Assembly (NCBI GenBank): GCA_032718475.1
Contig: JAUCBJ010008233.1
Coordinates: forward strand, 1 to 42,462
Length of the DNA: 42,462 bases
Reading direction: 5' to 3'
From: Nemertoderma westbladi
Lineage: Eukaryota; Xenacoelomorpha; Nemertodermatida; Nemertodermatidae
In this document: piece by piece, positions 31,241 through 41,192 of the stretch
How the letters are laid out: each line of letters opens with the position of its first letter
Numbering within the stretch: position 1 is the stretch's first letter
Translations under genes and position numbers: made by a program
The notes under the pieces: generated by a model
What the model was told of the DNA's origin: nothing
Database searches by the model: none
Seen by the model: the letters and a program-made list of their open reading frames with translations, nothing else

Positions 31241-34200
31241 ACTGCTGCCGCCTAGAAACAGTCACTCTATTGTTGCTAGCGTTCTGTACATATTTGTTGC
31301 CACCAAACTTTGTAATGTTGTTGGCTGTAGCTGTAATGTTCATGATGTTCCACTTTCGACAATTGATATAGTGAGGCCAAAAAGAGCTACCTAGTAGAGT
31401 CGATTGTGCTGACGCATCTGTAGTGATTCGCAAGCTTGTTGTGTTTCCATCTGTATGTACTGATGATATCCTGTGTAAGTGTATCCCTCTATTCCTTATA
31501 AGCTTTTCAATGCCTAACAAATCGATATCTCTTCTATCGGCTGTGACTTGGAGATAAGAGTATGGGTTATTCAGGACGTATCCTTTCCTGTTGTGTTGCG
31601 TTTGTTTGTCAGATGATCCAGGTTGCGAACTTATGCCTCCATTATGTATTACTTTATATGCATCGTTTTGTTTCTCCTTGGATATGGTCTCACTGTGACC
31701 GAATGCCCTGTTATTACGTTTTGTATTCTGCCAGGGGTTGTTGTTACCAGTGGTTGTTCTTGTGTCCTCTCTGTTGTGATCCATATTTCTTGAGCTCCTT
31801 GAATGGGCTACATTATTCTGCACTTCATTGAAAGGCCCTAAGGAGTCATAATAGTTATAGCAAGTTGTTGTTGGCTGCGGCTGTTGTCTATGATCCCTTC
31901 CACTGCCTAGATTCAATTTAGGGATTTGTCTACTTGTTCCATTATGATGGTTTATATTATTCTGTGGTTTTCGAGATTTATTCGTTGAAAACAGATTAGT
32001 GTTTTGTTGGTTAGATCTAGATGACTTCAATGTTGGATGCCTGTGTCTGTCCACATCCACTGATGCCGGATTGGTTTGTTTCCTGTAGGGCCCATCTGCT
32101 TCCTTCATATAGTTATGATTTTCAGTTTTATTGTGATGGTCGAAAGAGTGGATGTTGTTTGTATTTATATTTGAGGTAAGAGTTGCCTCAAGGACTATCC
32201 GTGCATGTCGCTCATGATTTAATTCATCTTTTAAATTACAGACACTTTCCTTTAGTACTGTATTCTCATTTTCAAGAACAGAAAGTCGTGCCTGAATTGT
32301 GGCTACTGAATGTACCAGATCGAGCCTTAGTTGGTCTGTGGCATTATCTTCTACTTTGACGCTACTGGTACTAATGTTACACTTTCGCAATCGTTTTCTG
32401 CATAGTTCCGTGAAAAGGTTCTCCTTTATGCACATTAAAAGCTCATAAATATCAATGCACAGTTCTTTGATCGAATTTCTGGAGATTACTTCAAATGTGG
32501 AGCTTTGGGTTGGGTGCATCAACCGCTTGACATCAATGAGCAGCTCATCTCTGGCACAGTGCAGTTTGGGCTTATTCTCCTGTGATATCATCTTGAGAGC
32601 TTTTTTCCTGTTTGATTTGATGATATTAGTAAAGTCAATTGAATAGGTTCTGTGGGAAAGTGTTTCGTTATTCATGGACTGTGATGAAAGTTGTGTTGAT
32701 GTTTGTGGGAATTGTGCATTCGTCGATGATGGTTGTATTTTAGTATGTGAAGCACTTCCTGATGGTTTGGATTTTGAAGGATGTGGTATTGCTGGTGGTG
32801 GGAGGATGCGACTCTGTTGATGTTGAACTCCACTCTCATCGTAGATTGTATTCTCATATTCCAGGTAGCCAATTTTCACATTTGCAACACCGGTGGAAGA
32901 GGAAATCTCATTTGATTCGGTAGTTAGAGAGCTGTTATTTTTTACTTGAGTCGGTGGGACGTACGTTCGGTCACAAATAACCTGGGGATGTTCCATAAGT
33001 TTGCAATTCTTGAGACATGAAAGAACCCAGTGCCTAGCGGCAGTACTATCATGGTAAATGGGTGATATCGTTGAACTTCCCTGAGCCTGAGCTAGAGCAT
33101 ACAGGCATAAATATATTCCACAGTTTACATAATCATGTTCAGGTTGCTGTGGATATGGCGGCGTACCACCGGCAACTATCCATTTCCGGCTAGAGGAGTC
33201 TGATATATTCCAATCGCTATTACAATCAATGAGAGATAGTAGGTCTGCGATGGCAAAGGTCGTGTTAGTAGGCATAGAAGAACCTTTTGAGCTTAGCAAT
33301 TTGACCGTTTTTATTTGTAAATCTGCAACATGTAGAACCCAGTGATTTTTGGTACATTCTGGAAAAAATATTAGATGTGGTCGGTGTTTTGTGTGTCTCG
33401 CAATGTAGTGGCGGGCCACATATTGTACCGCGATCAGTTGATCATGACCAGGTCGTCGCAGGTTATATGTTAGAGTTGTCAGAATGGGAGCTGTATGTGG
33501 ATACTGCCTGCAGATTAATCCCAGAAAACCGTCAACTACATCATCGTTAATCCATAGGTTTGCTGTATTTATAATTTCTTCTTGTTTTTTGGGCTCACTG
33601 TAGTTTAACTCCAGACACTTCAGCGATTCTTTTGCTGGTACTGGGTAGTTAGGCGCTGTAGTGCAGATAGAGTCAATGAAGATTCTAATTTCAGATGGTA
33701 TGTCACGTTCGCACATATTTAGATTGTTGTCTGGGTAAACATCATAACCAGTGCCGGCATCATTAGTTGCTTCATTGTAAGCGTGGCGCACCTTAGGGTT
33801 TAAGTTTCCACCCAATGTAACATCGTCAATGACTACCACACTGTTGTCAAATGATACATGTTTGTGTTCAGGATCATCTTCAGTAAGATCTATTGTTTCT
33901 GGAATAGTGATTTCAGGTTTATGTTTCTTCCTGAAGAAATCAGTTATCTTTGTTATATGAGTAGACTGATTCTTGTTGGAGAGGTTCCCTGATACTGCGA
34001 TCGAGGAAGGATCGACTCCGGTTAAACTCGAGGAAGAATCGACTTCGGTTAAACTCGAGGAAGGATCGACTCCGGTTAAACTCGAGGAAGGATCGACTCT
34101 GGTTAAACTCGATGAGGGATCGACTCCGGTTAAACTCGAGGAAGGATCGACTCCGGTTGAACTCGAGGAAGGATCGACTCCGGTTAAACTCGAGGAAGGA

Positions 34201-35237
34201 TCGACTCCGGTTAAACTCGAGGAAGGATCGACTCCGGTTAAACTCGAGGAAGGATCGACTCCGGTTAAACTCGAGGAAGGATCAACTCCGGTTAAACTCG
34301 GGGAAGGATCGACTCCGGTTAAACTCGAGGAAGGATCGACTCCGGTTAGACTCGAGGAAGGATCGACTCTGGTTAAACACGAGGAAGGATCGGCATCGGT
34401 TGAGGTCAAGGACGGATCGACTCCGGTTAAACTCGAGGAAGGATCGACACTGGTTAAACTCGAGGAAGGATCGACTCCGGTTGAACTTGGGGGAGGATCG
34501 ACTCCAGTTGAAGTCGAGGAATGATCGGCACCGGTTGAGCTAGATGAAGGATCGACTCCGGTTGAAGTCGAGGAAGGGTCGGCTCCGCTTAAACTCGAGG
34601 AAGGATCAACTCCGGTTAAACTCGGGGAAGGATCGACTCCGGTTAAACTCGAGGAAGGATCGACTCCGGTTAGACTCGAGGAAGGATCGACTCTAGTTGA
34701 ACACGAGGAAGGATCGGCATCGGTTGAGGTCAAGGACGGATCGACTCCGGTTAAACTCGAGGAAGGATCGACACCGGTTAAACTCGAGGAAGGATCGACT
34801 CTGGTTGAACTTGGGGGAGGATCGACTCCAGTTGAAGTCGAGGAATGATCAGCACTGGTTGAGCTAGATGAAGGATCGACTCCGGTTGAAGTCGAGGAAG
34901 GATCGGCTCCGGTTAAACTCGAGGGACGATCGACTCCGGTTAAACTCGAGGAAGGATCGACTCCAGTTGAAGTCGAGGAATGATCGGCACCGGTTGAGCT
35001 CGATGAAGGATCGACTCCGGTTGAAGTGAAGTCGTGCGTATCGGTGCACGATTGAGCGGATGGAGTGCCTGAGTCCCGGCGGAGGTCCTCTGGGAATATC
35101 GCTTTTCCTTTTAAATCTAAAAGGCGCATAGCACGCTTGAGTTTTTCTGGACGAGATCCCGTAGTGGTTAAATCGTTCTTGTCAAGGAACCGTTTCAGTG
35201 TCTCCGTGTTCATTTTACGGAGACGAGTGTAATCCAT
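31233..35237 (-). CDS. LINE ORF1: SAP-like motif, Ser/Asp repeat, Ulp1-like protease, RNA-binding-like C terminus
   Basis: It encodes 1334 residues without interruption from the first ATG after an upstream in-frame stop. Residues 1-42 look like a SAP motif (TLKRFLDKNDLTTTGSRPEK). Residues about 68-414 repeat a 9-residue unit such as SSSLTGVDP. Residues about 500-740 resemble a C48/Ulp1 cysteine protease: WINDDVVDGFLGLI, FFPECTKNHWVLHVADLQ (His about 631) and PQQPEHDYVNCGIYLCLYAL (Gln and nucleophile Cys about 706). At the usual Asp position 17 residues after the His I read Ser (KLLSSKG), so activity is uncertain. A coiled coil follows (about 990-1050, ATIQARLSVLENENTVLKES), then an Asn/His-rich stretch, and a C-terminal region (about 1240-1310, ending SFWPHYINCRKW) like the RNA-binding end of other LINE ORF1 proteins. 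The likely role is RNP formation; what the protease would cut is unknown. Confidence 0.85.
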   Translation of the reverse strand: MDYTRLRKMNTETLKRFLDKNDLTTTGSRPEKLKRAMRLLDLKGKAIFPEDLRRDSGTPSAQSCTDTHDFTSTGVDPSSSSTGADHSSTSTGVDPSSSLTGVDRPSSLTGADPSSTSTGVDPSSSSTSADHSSTSTGVDPPPSSTRVDPSSSLTGVDPSSSLTGVDPSLTSTDADPSSCSTRVDPSSSLTGVDPSSSLTGVDPSPSLTGVDPSSSLSGADPSSTSTGVDPSSSSTGADHSSTSTGVDPPPSSTGVDPSSSLTSVDPSSSLTGVDPSLTSTDADPSSCLTRVDPSSSLTGVDPSSSLTGVDPSPSLTGVDPSSSLTGVDPSSSLTGVDPSSSLTGVDPSSSLTGVDPSSSSTGVDPSSSLTGVDPSSSLTRVDPSSSLTGVDPSSSLTEVDSSSSLTGVDPSSIAVSGNLSNKNQSTHITKITDFFRKKHKPEITIPETIDLTEDDPEHKHVSFDNSVVVIDDVTLGGNLNPKVRHAYNEATNDAGTGYDVYPDNNLNMCERDIPSEIRIFIDSICTTAPNYPVPAKESLKCLELNYSEPKKQEEIINTANLWINDDVVDGFLGLICRQYPHTAPILTTLTYNLRRPGHDQLIAVQYVARHYIARHTKHRPHLIFFPECTKNHWVLHVADLQIKTVKLLSSKGSSMPTNTTFAIADLLSLIDCNSDWNISDSSSRKWIVAGGTPPYPQQPEHDYVNCGIYLCLYALAQAQGSSTISPIYHDSTAARHWVLSCLKNCKLMEHPQVICDRTYVPPTQVKNNSSLTTESNEISSSTGVANVKIGYLEYENTIYDESGVQHQQSRILPPPAIPHPSKSKPSGSASHTKIQPSSTNAQFPQTSTQLSSQSMNNETLSHRTYSIDFTNIIKSNRKKALKMISQENKPKLHCARDELLIDVKRLMHPTQSSTFEVISRNSIKELCIDIYELLMCIKENLFTELCRKRLRKCNISTSSVKVEDNATDQLRLDLVHSVATIQARLSVLENENTVLKESVCNLKDELNHERHARIVLEATLTSNINTNNIHSFDHHNKTENHNYMKEADGPYRKQTNPASVDVDRHRHPTLKSSRSNQQNTNLFSTNKSRKPQNNINHHNGTSRQIPKLNLGSGRDHRQQPQPTTTCYNYYDSLGPFNEVQNNVAHSRSSRNMDHNREDTRTTTGNNNPWQNTKRNNRAFGHSETISKEKQNDAYKVIHNGGISSQPGSSDKQTQHNRKGYVLNNPYSYLQVTADRRDIDLLGIEKLIRNRGIHLHRISSVHTDGNTTSLRITTDASAQSTLLGSSFWPHYINCRKWNIMNITATANNITKFGGNKYVQNASNNRVTVSRRQQYV
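33995..35035 (-). repeat. 27-bp coding minisatellite inside LINE ORF1
   Basis: About 38 units of a 27-bp repeat (on + GGATCGACTCCGGTTAAACT then CGAGGAA) keep the ORF1 frame and encode SSSLTGVDP-like peptides. A 324-bp (12-unit) higher-order copy is visible, with matching variants near 34282 and 34606. Opposite-strand open frames here are shadows. Confidence 0.9.
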
Positions 35238-35249
35238 ATCCAGAAATAC

Positions 35250-35570
35250 GTGGACGCTAGCACTCGTCTATACGCCCGTTCTGTCTATCCGAGGGATCGC
35301 TTGTTGAGGTCTCTGACGTGGTTGTAGGCTACGAACCCGGCCTCCAGCGAGTATTCTCTGCCAGAAACCTTCGCGCGCGTATTACAGTAGGTACAGCAAA
35401 TAAAATAAAATAAAATCGGAGATAAAATTATGAGTCTGACAGTATTGTCGTGTAGTACAGCGGTACAGCAGTATTAATTAAAATAATTGTGAAATAAAAG
35501 CATATCTACATCCAAAAAAGTTTTAACAATCGTCAGCCAAGGAGTAAACCGCATTGCAATTGACGACGTC
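35250..35570. other. No gene seen; flank between the LINE and the gypsy fossil
   Basis: It contains an (AAATA)n run at about 35400-35416 and otherwise mixed sequence. It may hold the true LINE 5' UTR or the 5' part of the gypsy element. No LTR could be defined. Confidence 0.4.
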
Positions 35571-35574
35571 GATC

Positions 35575-35960
35575 TCGATTACATAAGTGTTAAACTATCG
35601 AGTCCAACCAACCCATCGTTCCATGGGACAATACAGGATGTCCTACCGGACAGCAGTGACTGGGCTACGGTTGTTATCAGTGAGATTATGTTCCGAAATT
35701 CAGGGTCCAACAAGCTGACCTCTTCCCGTACAACAGTCTCAAACTCATTGCAGCAAACAAACTCCCACTACGTATACTCAGACAATACCCAATTAAAATC
35801 ACGTATTCGGGGGAAACAGCGCACACCCATCTGGTCTTCCCTCCGGAAGTCAACGGCCTCATACTCTCGAAACAAGTTGCCAAGGACCTTGGAATCATTC
35901 CCAAGAACTTCCTGACTCAAATCATATGCCATGCCAATGTCACTTTCATGGCACCCGGGC
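35575..35960 (+). pseudogene. Gypsy aspartic protease remnant
   Basis: The frame gives HGTIQDVLPDSSDWATVV, where the usual catalytic D-(S/T)-G-A is degraded to DSSD. It continues in a shifted frame as QYPIKITYSGETAHTHLVF and SKQVAKDLGIIPKNFLTQI, typical of the protease C-terminal half. Confidence 0.65.
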
Positions 35961-36039
35961 AGCACACCGGCAGTCCCATGGAACTTCTCACTGAATTCGC
36001 CGACTTTTGTTTTGCCGTTTACGCCGAATTTCGTAGGTG

Positions 36040-36640
36040 TGTATACCTGCGCAACTTAAATAATCAGGTCAGGAGACCCAACTATCCAACTCCTAGCCCA
36101 TATGGCTTGCGCCAATATCCCACCATCAGCTCACATATTTTCTGCCTTCAACGCCGCATCGGGATACTGGCAGGTGCCACTCGATGAGGAATCGCAACCC
36201 CTCACCATATTCCATATTCGCGACCCCATGGGGTCAATACAAGCACCTATGCAGCCCAATGGGACTCATTTCATCTGGGGATGAATATAACCAATGGGGC
36301 AATGATGCTCTGCTCGGTCTCCCTAACACAGTTAAACACATAGATGACATACTCCTCTATGACTCAACCATAGAGGAACACATCGCACACTTACGCGTGT
36401 TCCTTAACTGCTGTTGCATACACGGCATCTGCCTCCACCCTGGTAAAACCCAACTTGCCCAGCCTGAGGTTCGGTTAGCGAGATACATATTTGGCGCCTC
36501 TGGAGTAAAAGCAGAACCCGCAAAACTACGCGCGATCTCCAGTTTCCCATGCCAAGCCAACCCCACCATCACCAACTTAAACAGTTTTGTCAGACTAGCT
36601 GAGCAACTGGTGGTTTTCAGCGCCAACCTACTGTAGCTTC
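36040..36640 (+). pseudogene. Gypsy reverse transcriptase remnant
   Basis: FSAFNAASGYWQVPLDEESQ (about 36140-36200) and, in another frame, LLGLPNTVKHIDDILLYDST (IDD catalytic pair) followed by GVKAEPAKLRAISSFP are classic gypsy RT blocks. They are interrupted by a frameshift near 36280. Confidence 0.85.
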
Positions 36641-36689
36641 TATACTCGGTCCATTGCATCCTCTCCTAAGAACTCCTCAAAAGTATCCA

Positions 36690-37190
36690 AAAAACTCATT
36701 TATATGGACAATGGACCACAACCTCACCTTTGAAGCAACTAAAAAGGCGCTCACATCGCCCCTGATCCTTACAACATTCGACTCTACTGGAAATGGCGAT
36801 CCAAACGAACGCCTCCTATCTCCATGGACTTGGATACGCCCTGCTACAATGACACGGTGAAACCTGGAGATTCGACGAATCCACCGAGATGGAGGCACAT
36901 TACGCAATGGTGGAACTCGAACTGCTTGCCACAGTGTGGGTAATAAACAAATGTCGATTATTTCTGTTGGGAATTCCCCACTTCGAACTTATTGTTGACC
37001 ACCAGCCACTGGTGACAATAATAGTCAAATATACACTTGACGCCACCAACAACATCCACCTCCAGCGTTTGAAGGCTAAACTCTCCCCATACATCTTCAC
37101 AATGATATGGAAGAAGGGGAAATCCTACCTCATTCCTGACGCCCTCTCACTCGCTCCCATCGATGACCCCAGGGTAATGACGTCACAGAC
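36690..37190 (+). pseudogene. Gypsy RNase H and connection remnant
   Basis: MEAHYAMVELELLATVWVIN, then FELIVDHQPLV and IPDALSLAP, are the hallmark RT-RNase H blocks of gypsy elements. The upstream part (WTMDHNLTFEATKKALTSPL) is in another frame. Confidence 0.8.
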
Positions 37191-37199
37191 GATGGAGAA

Positions 37200-38440
37200 A
37201 TCTCAGTGTATATCTGTGCAACCACCCTTAATGCAGTAGCCATAATCCAGGACCATGCACCGGGCTACCTTGCAGACCCTCCCCTGGATTCCCTGGCTAA
37301 CACAGCAAAAGATGACCCCAACTACGTCATCTTACACCGCGCTGTCGAGACCGGATTTCCCACCACCTTCCACTCGGACCCAGCTGCTGGAATGTATTGG
37401 GCGATCCGGGATGAACTTGCCACGGATGGCGACCTCGTTTTATTTGGGAGTCACATCGTAATCCCCACCGCCACCCACAAAGAGACACTGCGAACTCTCC
37501 ATGCCTCCAACCAGGGTATCGAGCGTACACTGCGTCGAGCCCGTCAATGCGTCTTTTGGCCTGGACTTACCAATCATGTCACTACGCGCCTGTGACGAAT
37601 GTCGAATGTCTCACCCAATGCCAAAGCTTTGGAAAAGAAACCTCCACCAGCGACCCACCAGCAACTCGACCATTCGAGAAATGTCAGCCGACCTTTTTGC
37701 CCTAGATAGAAAACAATTTATGGTGATGGTCGATCGTTACTCCAGGTGGCCGGAAGTCCACCAATTACATCATACCCCACCGCAGACCATACAATACGTG
37801 CCATCCACGAAATATTTATCTGGTTTGGCGTTCCAATCCAATTACGTTCCGATGGAGGAATACAGTTTAATAAGGCTGCGTTCAGCATGTTTCTTAAACA
37901 CTGGGGTGTCACACCAGTGACGTCATCACTAGAATACCCCCAGAGTAACGGCCCCGCTGAGGCTGCCATTAAGGCCCTGAAAGGACTCCTTTCGAAGACA
38001 GGGGCTTCCATACAGTCTCCAGAATTCCTGAAATGCCATTCGGACATCGCTCCCGAGTACCAACACACCATCATGGTGGTGCCACACACCTCCCACCCCT
38101 AGTCGTGGGTACACTATTAAGGGTACAACACCCCACTACTAAACGATGGGACCATGGTGGAAGGCCACCTGGTGGAAACCATCGACCACTGGAAATACCG
38201 TGTCCGGATGCTGTCCGGAATCGCCGACACGTGTTGGTTAACACAGCAACGGCGTCATCGACAGAAACGCCCACGACAACAATGAAATCACCCACACGTG
38301 ACGTGAGCTGGGACACACCCCTCACAGACACGCGGGACGCCCCAAAGACATATCCACACTGCGCACGCCGCCAACCTAACAGACTGTTGTGTGTGATGAT
38401 ATGGATTGCCCCACATATGCCAACTATATAGGCTCGCCCC
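37200..38440 (+). pseudogene. Gypsy integrase remnant
   Basis: The zinc-binding region (HASNQGIERTLRRARQCVFW and CDECRMSHPMPK) is followed by a D,D,E core: SADLFALDRKQFMVMVDRYS, IQLRSDGGIQF and PQSNGPAEAAIKALKGLL. A C-terminal piece RVQHPTTKRWD and NRRHV follows. At least three frames are needed to read it, so it is inactive. Confidence 0.85.
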
Positions 38441-38600
38441 AGATCATAGATAAAAAGATACGTGATCTACCGCTACGTGGCACGACAGTTATTCATTGAT
38501 GTTGTGCTACTGTTGTACACTGTTAGTAATAGGCTGACTTTATTACAATATACAAGACATCCGAGATATCAAATCTCCGATATTTATGTACCATGATCCT
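38386..38600 (+). other. Possible 3' LTR of the gypsy fossil
   Basis: After the integrase, ACTATATAGGC (TATA-like) is followed by short T/G-rich sequence and GCTGACTTTATTACAATATA. This is the kind of compact promoter block found in gypsy LTRs. No matching 5' copy was identified, so this is weak. Confidence 0.3.
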
Positions 38601-40407
38601 CAGCACATTACATTATATAAATTACTATTCATGAGAGGAAGTGATTGCCATTATCCGTCGCTCATTTAATCTGATCGGTGTTGAGCAAAGGATCGGTAAT
38701 AAAACTGCAAAACGTACATACTGTACAATACGTTTGGGCCCAACTACATATATCATATATGTGGATGGTTGGGATAAACTTAAGGTTTATGGTTTTGCGG
38801 TTCATGGTTGTTCAGGGATGTACCCTATAGATACAAAGATCATACAAAATTTTGCGGCTTGGTTGTGCGTGTGCGTGCCTGCGTGGTGCGTCAACAATTA
38901 ACGTCCCGTTTGTTGTCTGAAATAACTTTATCCTCCGTGTAGTCGAACAACTTAGAAGACTACATTAGCTACCGGTACATTTAACAACTACATTATGAAC
39001 ATCTACACATTGAATGAATATTTTGAATATTTTCAGGAAAAAATATTCCTAATTTCTTTTCTGGAAAATATATTCCTAAATTTTTCTGGGAGAAATATTC
39101 ACAATTTGTTCTCACAGCAAATATTATAGGTATATTTTGTATGGCCCCAAATGATGTATGATGAGGCGAGATATTAATTCGCGAGAAATTAATTATGGGA
39201 TTTGCATCCACTTTCCACCTCACCCTCCCTCTTTTTATAATTTATTTTTACAATGCCATTTTTTAAAAGATGGTTCACATTACCTTACTGAATTAATAAC
39301 ATTTTCTTTTAATGCCTACAATGATGGACTGTGGTTTGTTGGTACTGATAGAAAGCTGGTCATGCTCTATGTAACACAAACTGAATTTCGTTGTAAACTA
39401 GCTGAAATGTGGGCATTCGAAAATTTAATGGTTTTGGAGGCTATTTAAAAAAATTCAAACTCCAGAAACCGCCAGCTAGGTTGCTGCAGAGATCCACTTA
39501 TGCATCATCGATCCATGCGGAACTCTCAATCCGATTACGTTATTACCCCCCCCCCCCCCCCCCCCCCCAACCTTATTTAAGTAGAACCTATCATTGTGGT
39601 GCACTGTGTAAAACTAACTCAGCTGCAATAATAGTACCTACTGTAACTTTTAACATTTTACTTTTTTTAATTTTAAACTATTTTTTAACCTTAATTAAAT
39701 CCTTTTATCACAATGTACAGTTTTGACCTTGTTCCTTAAATATCTACATTTTAATAAATAATTTGGGGCCTATAGATAGAATATATAATTAATATATTAT
39801 TATGATAATATAAAGAAGTTCCTCTGTCTCCCTAGAAACGTCTTGAATAGCAAGGTTATACTCATATGCGGCCTGACTCTTAACAGAGATAGTGAAAGCC
39901 GGCATCAGTCGAACTGAAGCATATTAATGTTATGTTGAGAATGTCTTTCAAAAACTTGTTGATGCGTAAGACGAACTATCCGAAACGCCACCACATCACA
40001 AGACTCAGCTATCACGGGTTTCACCATAAACTCTGCTATGAATAACAGTAAACTCTGTGGGAAGCAGTGCATTCTTCAACAAGCGTTGGAATGCAGCAAA
40101 ATTAAATCGTTGGAAGACCTTGACAGCCTGTAACTTTATTATTACAATTTATTTACTTATGTATTTTAAGTTCTCTTTTTATCATCTATTTTTTATCATA
40201 TCCATTTTACCATATCATATCCATAGCAAATCTATTCAGATTTCAATAAAAGCTATTAGTTTTCTGTGCCGGTTACGTCACTATTTTAAAATTATTACTT
40301 AATTTATTTGTGAAAAATTTATTTGTTGTGGTTCCAATAGAAGGAAATATAATTCAGATCACAGCTTTATTTCCTAAAAAACCCGGCCATGGCCAAAGTA
40401 AAGTTAA
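38601..40407. other. No gene recognised; AT-rich with small repeats
   Basis: At about 39030-39110 a roughly 26-bp unit built on TTTTCTGGAAAATATTCCTA is present three times with divergence. A 23-base C run lies at 39546-39568. Short open frames (38641-38901 from GTG, 39158-39448, 40057-40302) have no recognisable domain. Confidence 0.5.
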
Positions 40408-40427
40408 GGTGTATTAGGGTAATTCCA

Positions 40428-40443
40428 TGTGACTCCTGGGACA
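40428..40443 (+). repeat. TGTGACTNCNGGGACA motif, copy 1
   Basis: Reads TGTGACTCCTGGGACA, next to the left end of the element. Confidence 0.8.
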
Positions 40444-40607
40444 GAGAGGCCAAAGGTTCCTCCATTTGAACATGGTTTAAGGAGATGTATAACAAGCATA
40501 TGTAAAACTTGCTATTGGAATGCAACCATGGATAATGTAGGCTGCAAAATTAATAAAGAACATCATGATATGAATCATTTGAACCATTTTGTGAGCGTTT
40601 TTATGCG

Positions 40608-40623
40608 TGTGACTACGGGGACA
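40608..40623 (+). repeat. TGTGACTNCNGGGACA motif, copy 2
   Basis: Reads TGTGACTACGGGGACA. Confidence 0.75.
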
Positions 40624-40794
40624 TGAAAAAAGACACGAATTTTCGACCGTTTTTTTATTTATTTGCTGTCAGCAGCCATCGAAAGATACTGGTTTCAATG
40701 ATATTTTATGTTGCCACAGCACAACCAAAGTTTGTTTTTAGAGTATTCCCGAGTTCAAAGGGTAATTGGCGTTGCTGCAGCAGAGATTGCTGAG

Positions 40795-40824
40795 TGTGAC
40801 TGCTGGGACGTGACTACCGGGACA
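40795..40824 (+). repeat. TGTGACTNCNGGGACA motif, copies 3 and 4 in tandem
   Basis: TGTGACTGCTGGGACG is joined directly to GTGACTACCGGGACA, overlapping by one base. An inverted TGTCCC follows at 40828. Confidence 0.8.
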
Positions 40825-40965
40825 GCATGTCCCATTTTACAATATAGTTCAACAATCCTAATTATACCCATGTGTGATTGAAGTGAATACATGTTTATAC
40901 GAAAATAATAATTTTAATCCCATGAATTCAATAAATCCCTAGATGAGCTGTGAATTTGGATTTGT

Positions 40966-40981
40966 TGTGACTTCTGGGACA
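40966..40981 (+). repeat. TGTGACTNCNGGGACA motif, copy 5
   Basis: Reads TGTGACTTCTGGGACA. Confidence 0.8.
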
Positions 40982-41139
40982 TTGATCTATATTTGATAAG
41001 TTAGCCCGTTAGTCCAGTATTAGAGCACGATCTCGGTGTACCGAGATATAAGGAACTAAAATCAAGTAGTATTACAACGACAATCGAGAGAGAGATATTA
41101 CATTTAATCACGAAATTAGTCAATTTACTGATAATAATT

Positions 41140-41155
41140 TGTGACTACCGGGACA
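41140..41155 (+). repeat. TGTGACTNCNGGGACA motif, copy 6
   Basis: Reads TGTGACTACCGGGACA, 38 bases beyond the 3' end of the exon on the other strand. Confidence 0.8.
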
Positions 41156-41192
41156 ATTTATCATACTAATTTATCATTATCATTCAATTTAT

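Larger units (their letters stand above)
27949..35249 (-). mobile_element. Apparently intact two-ORF non-LTR retrotransposon (LINE)
   Basis: The element is on the - strand with two uninterrupted ORFs and a 3' end of two small hairpins plus (AAT)n, abutting the 36-bp array at 27950. The tail without poly-A and the APE endonuclease suggest a CR1/L2-like group, but I cannot name the clade. GTGGACGCTA occurs at 27939-27948 and again at 35250-35259, just before ORF1, and is a candidate target-site duplication. If correct, the 5' UTR is only about 12 bases; otherwise the 5' end lies somewhere up to about 35400. Confidence 0.8.
35571..38440 (+). mobile_element. Degenerate Ty3/gypsy LTR retrotransposon (pol fossil)
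   Basis: Protease, reverse transcriptase, RNase H and integrase fragments follow in the Ty3/gypsy order on +, spread over several frames with in-frame stops. No Gag was found upstream and no pair of LTRs was recognised. It is a dead copy. Confidence 0.85.

Noticed and set aside
33973-34543. + strand open frames of 183 and 143 codons
   Set aside because: They are shadows of the 27-bp coding repeat of LINE ORF1, which has intact flanking domains on the - strand.
35395-38600. Paired LTRs around the gypsy fossil
   Set aside because: I compared 35400-35520 with 38386-38600 and found only short T/G-rich similarity, not enough to call a pair.
38641-38901. 86-codon + strand frame
   Set aside because: It starts with GTG, has no recognisable motif and lies in sequence without coding character.
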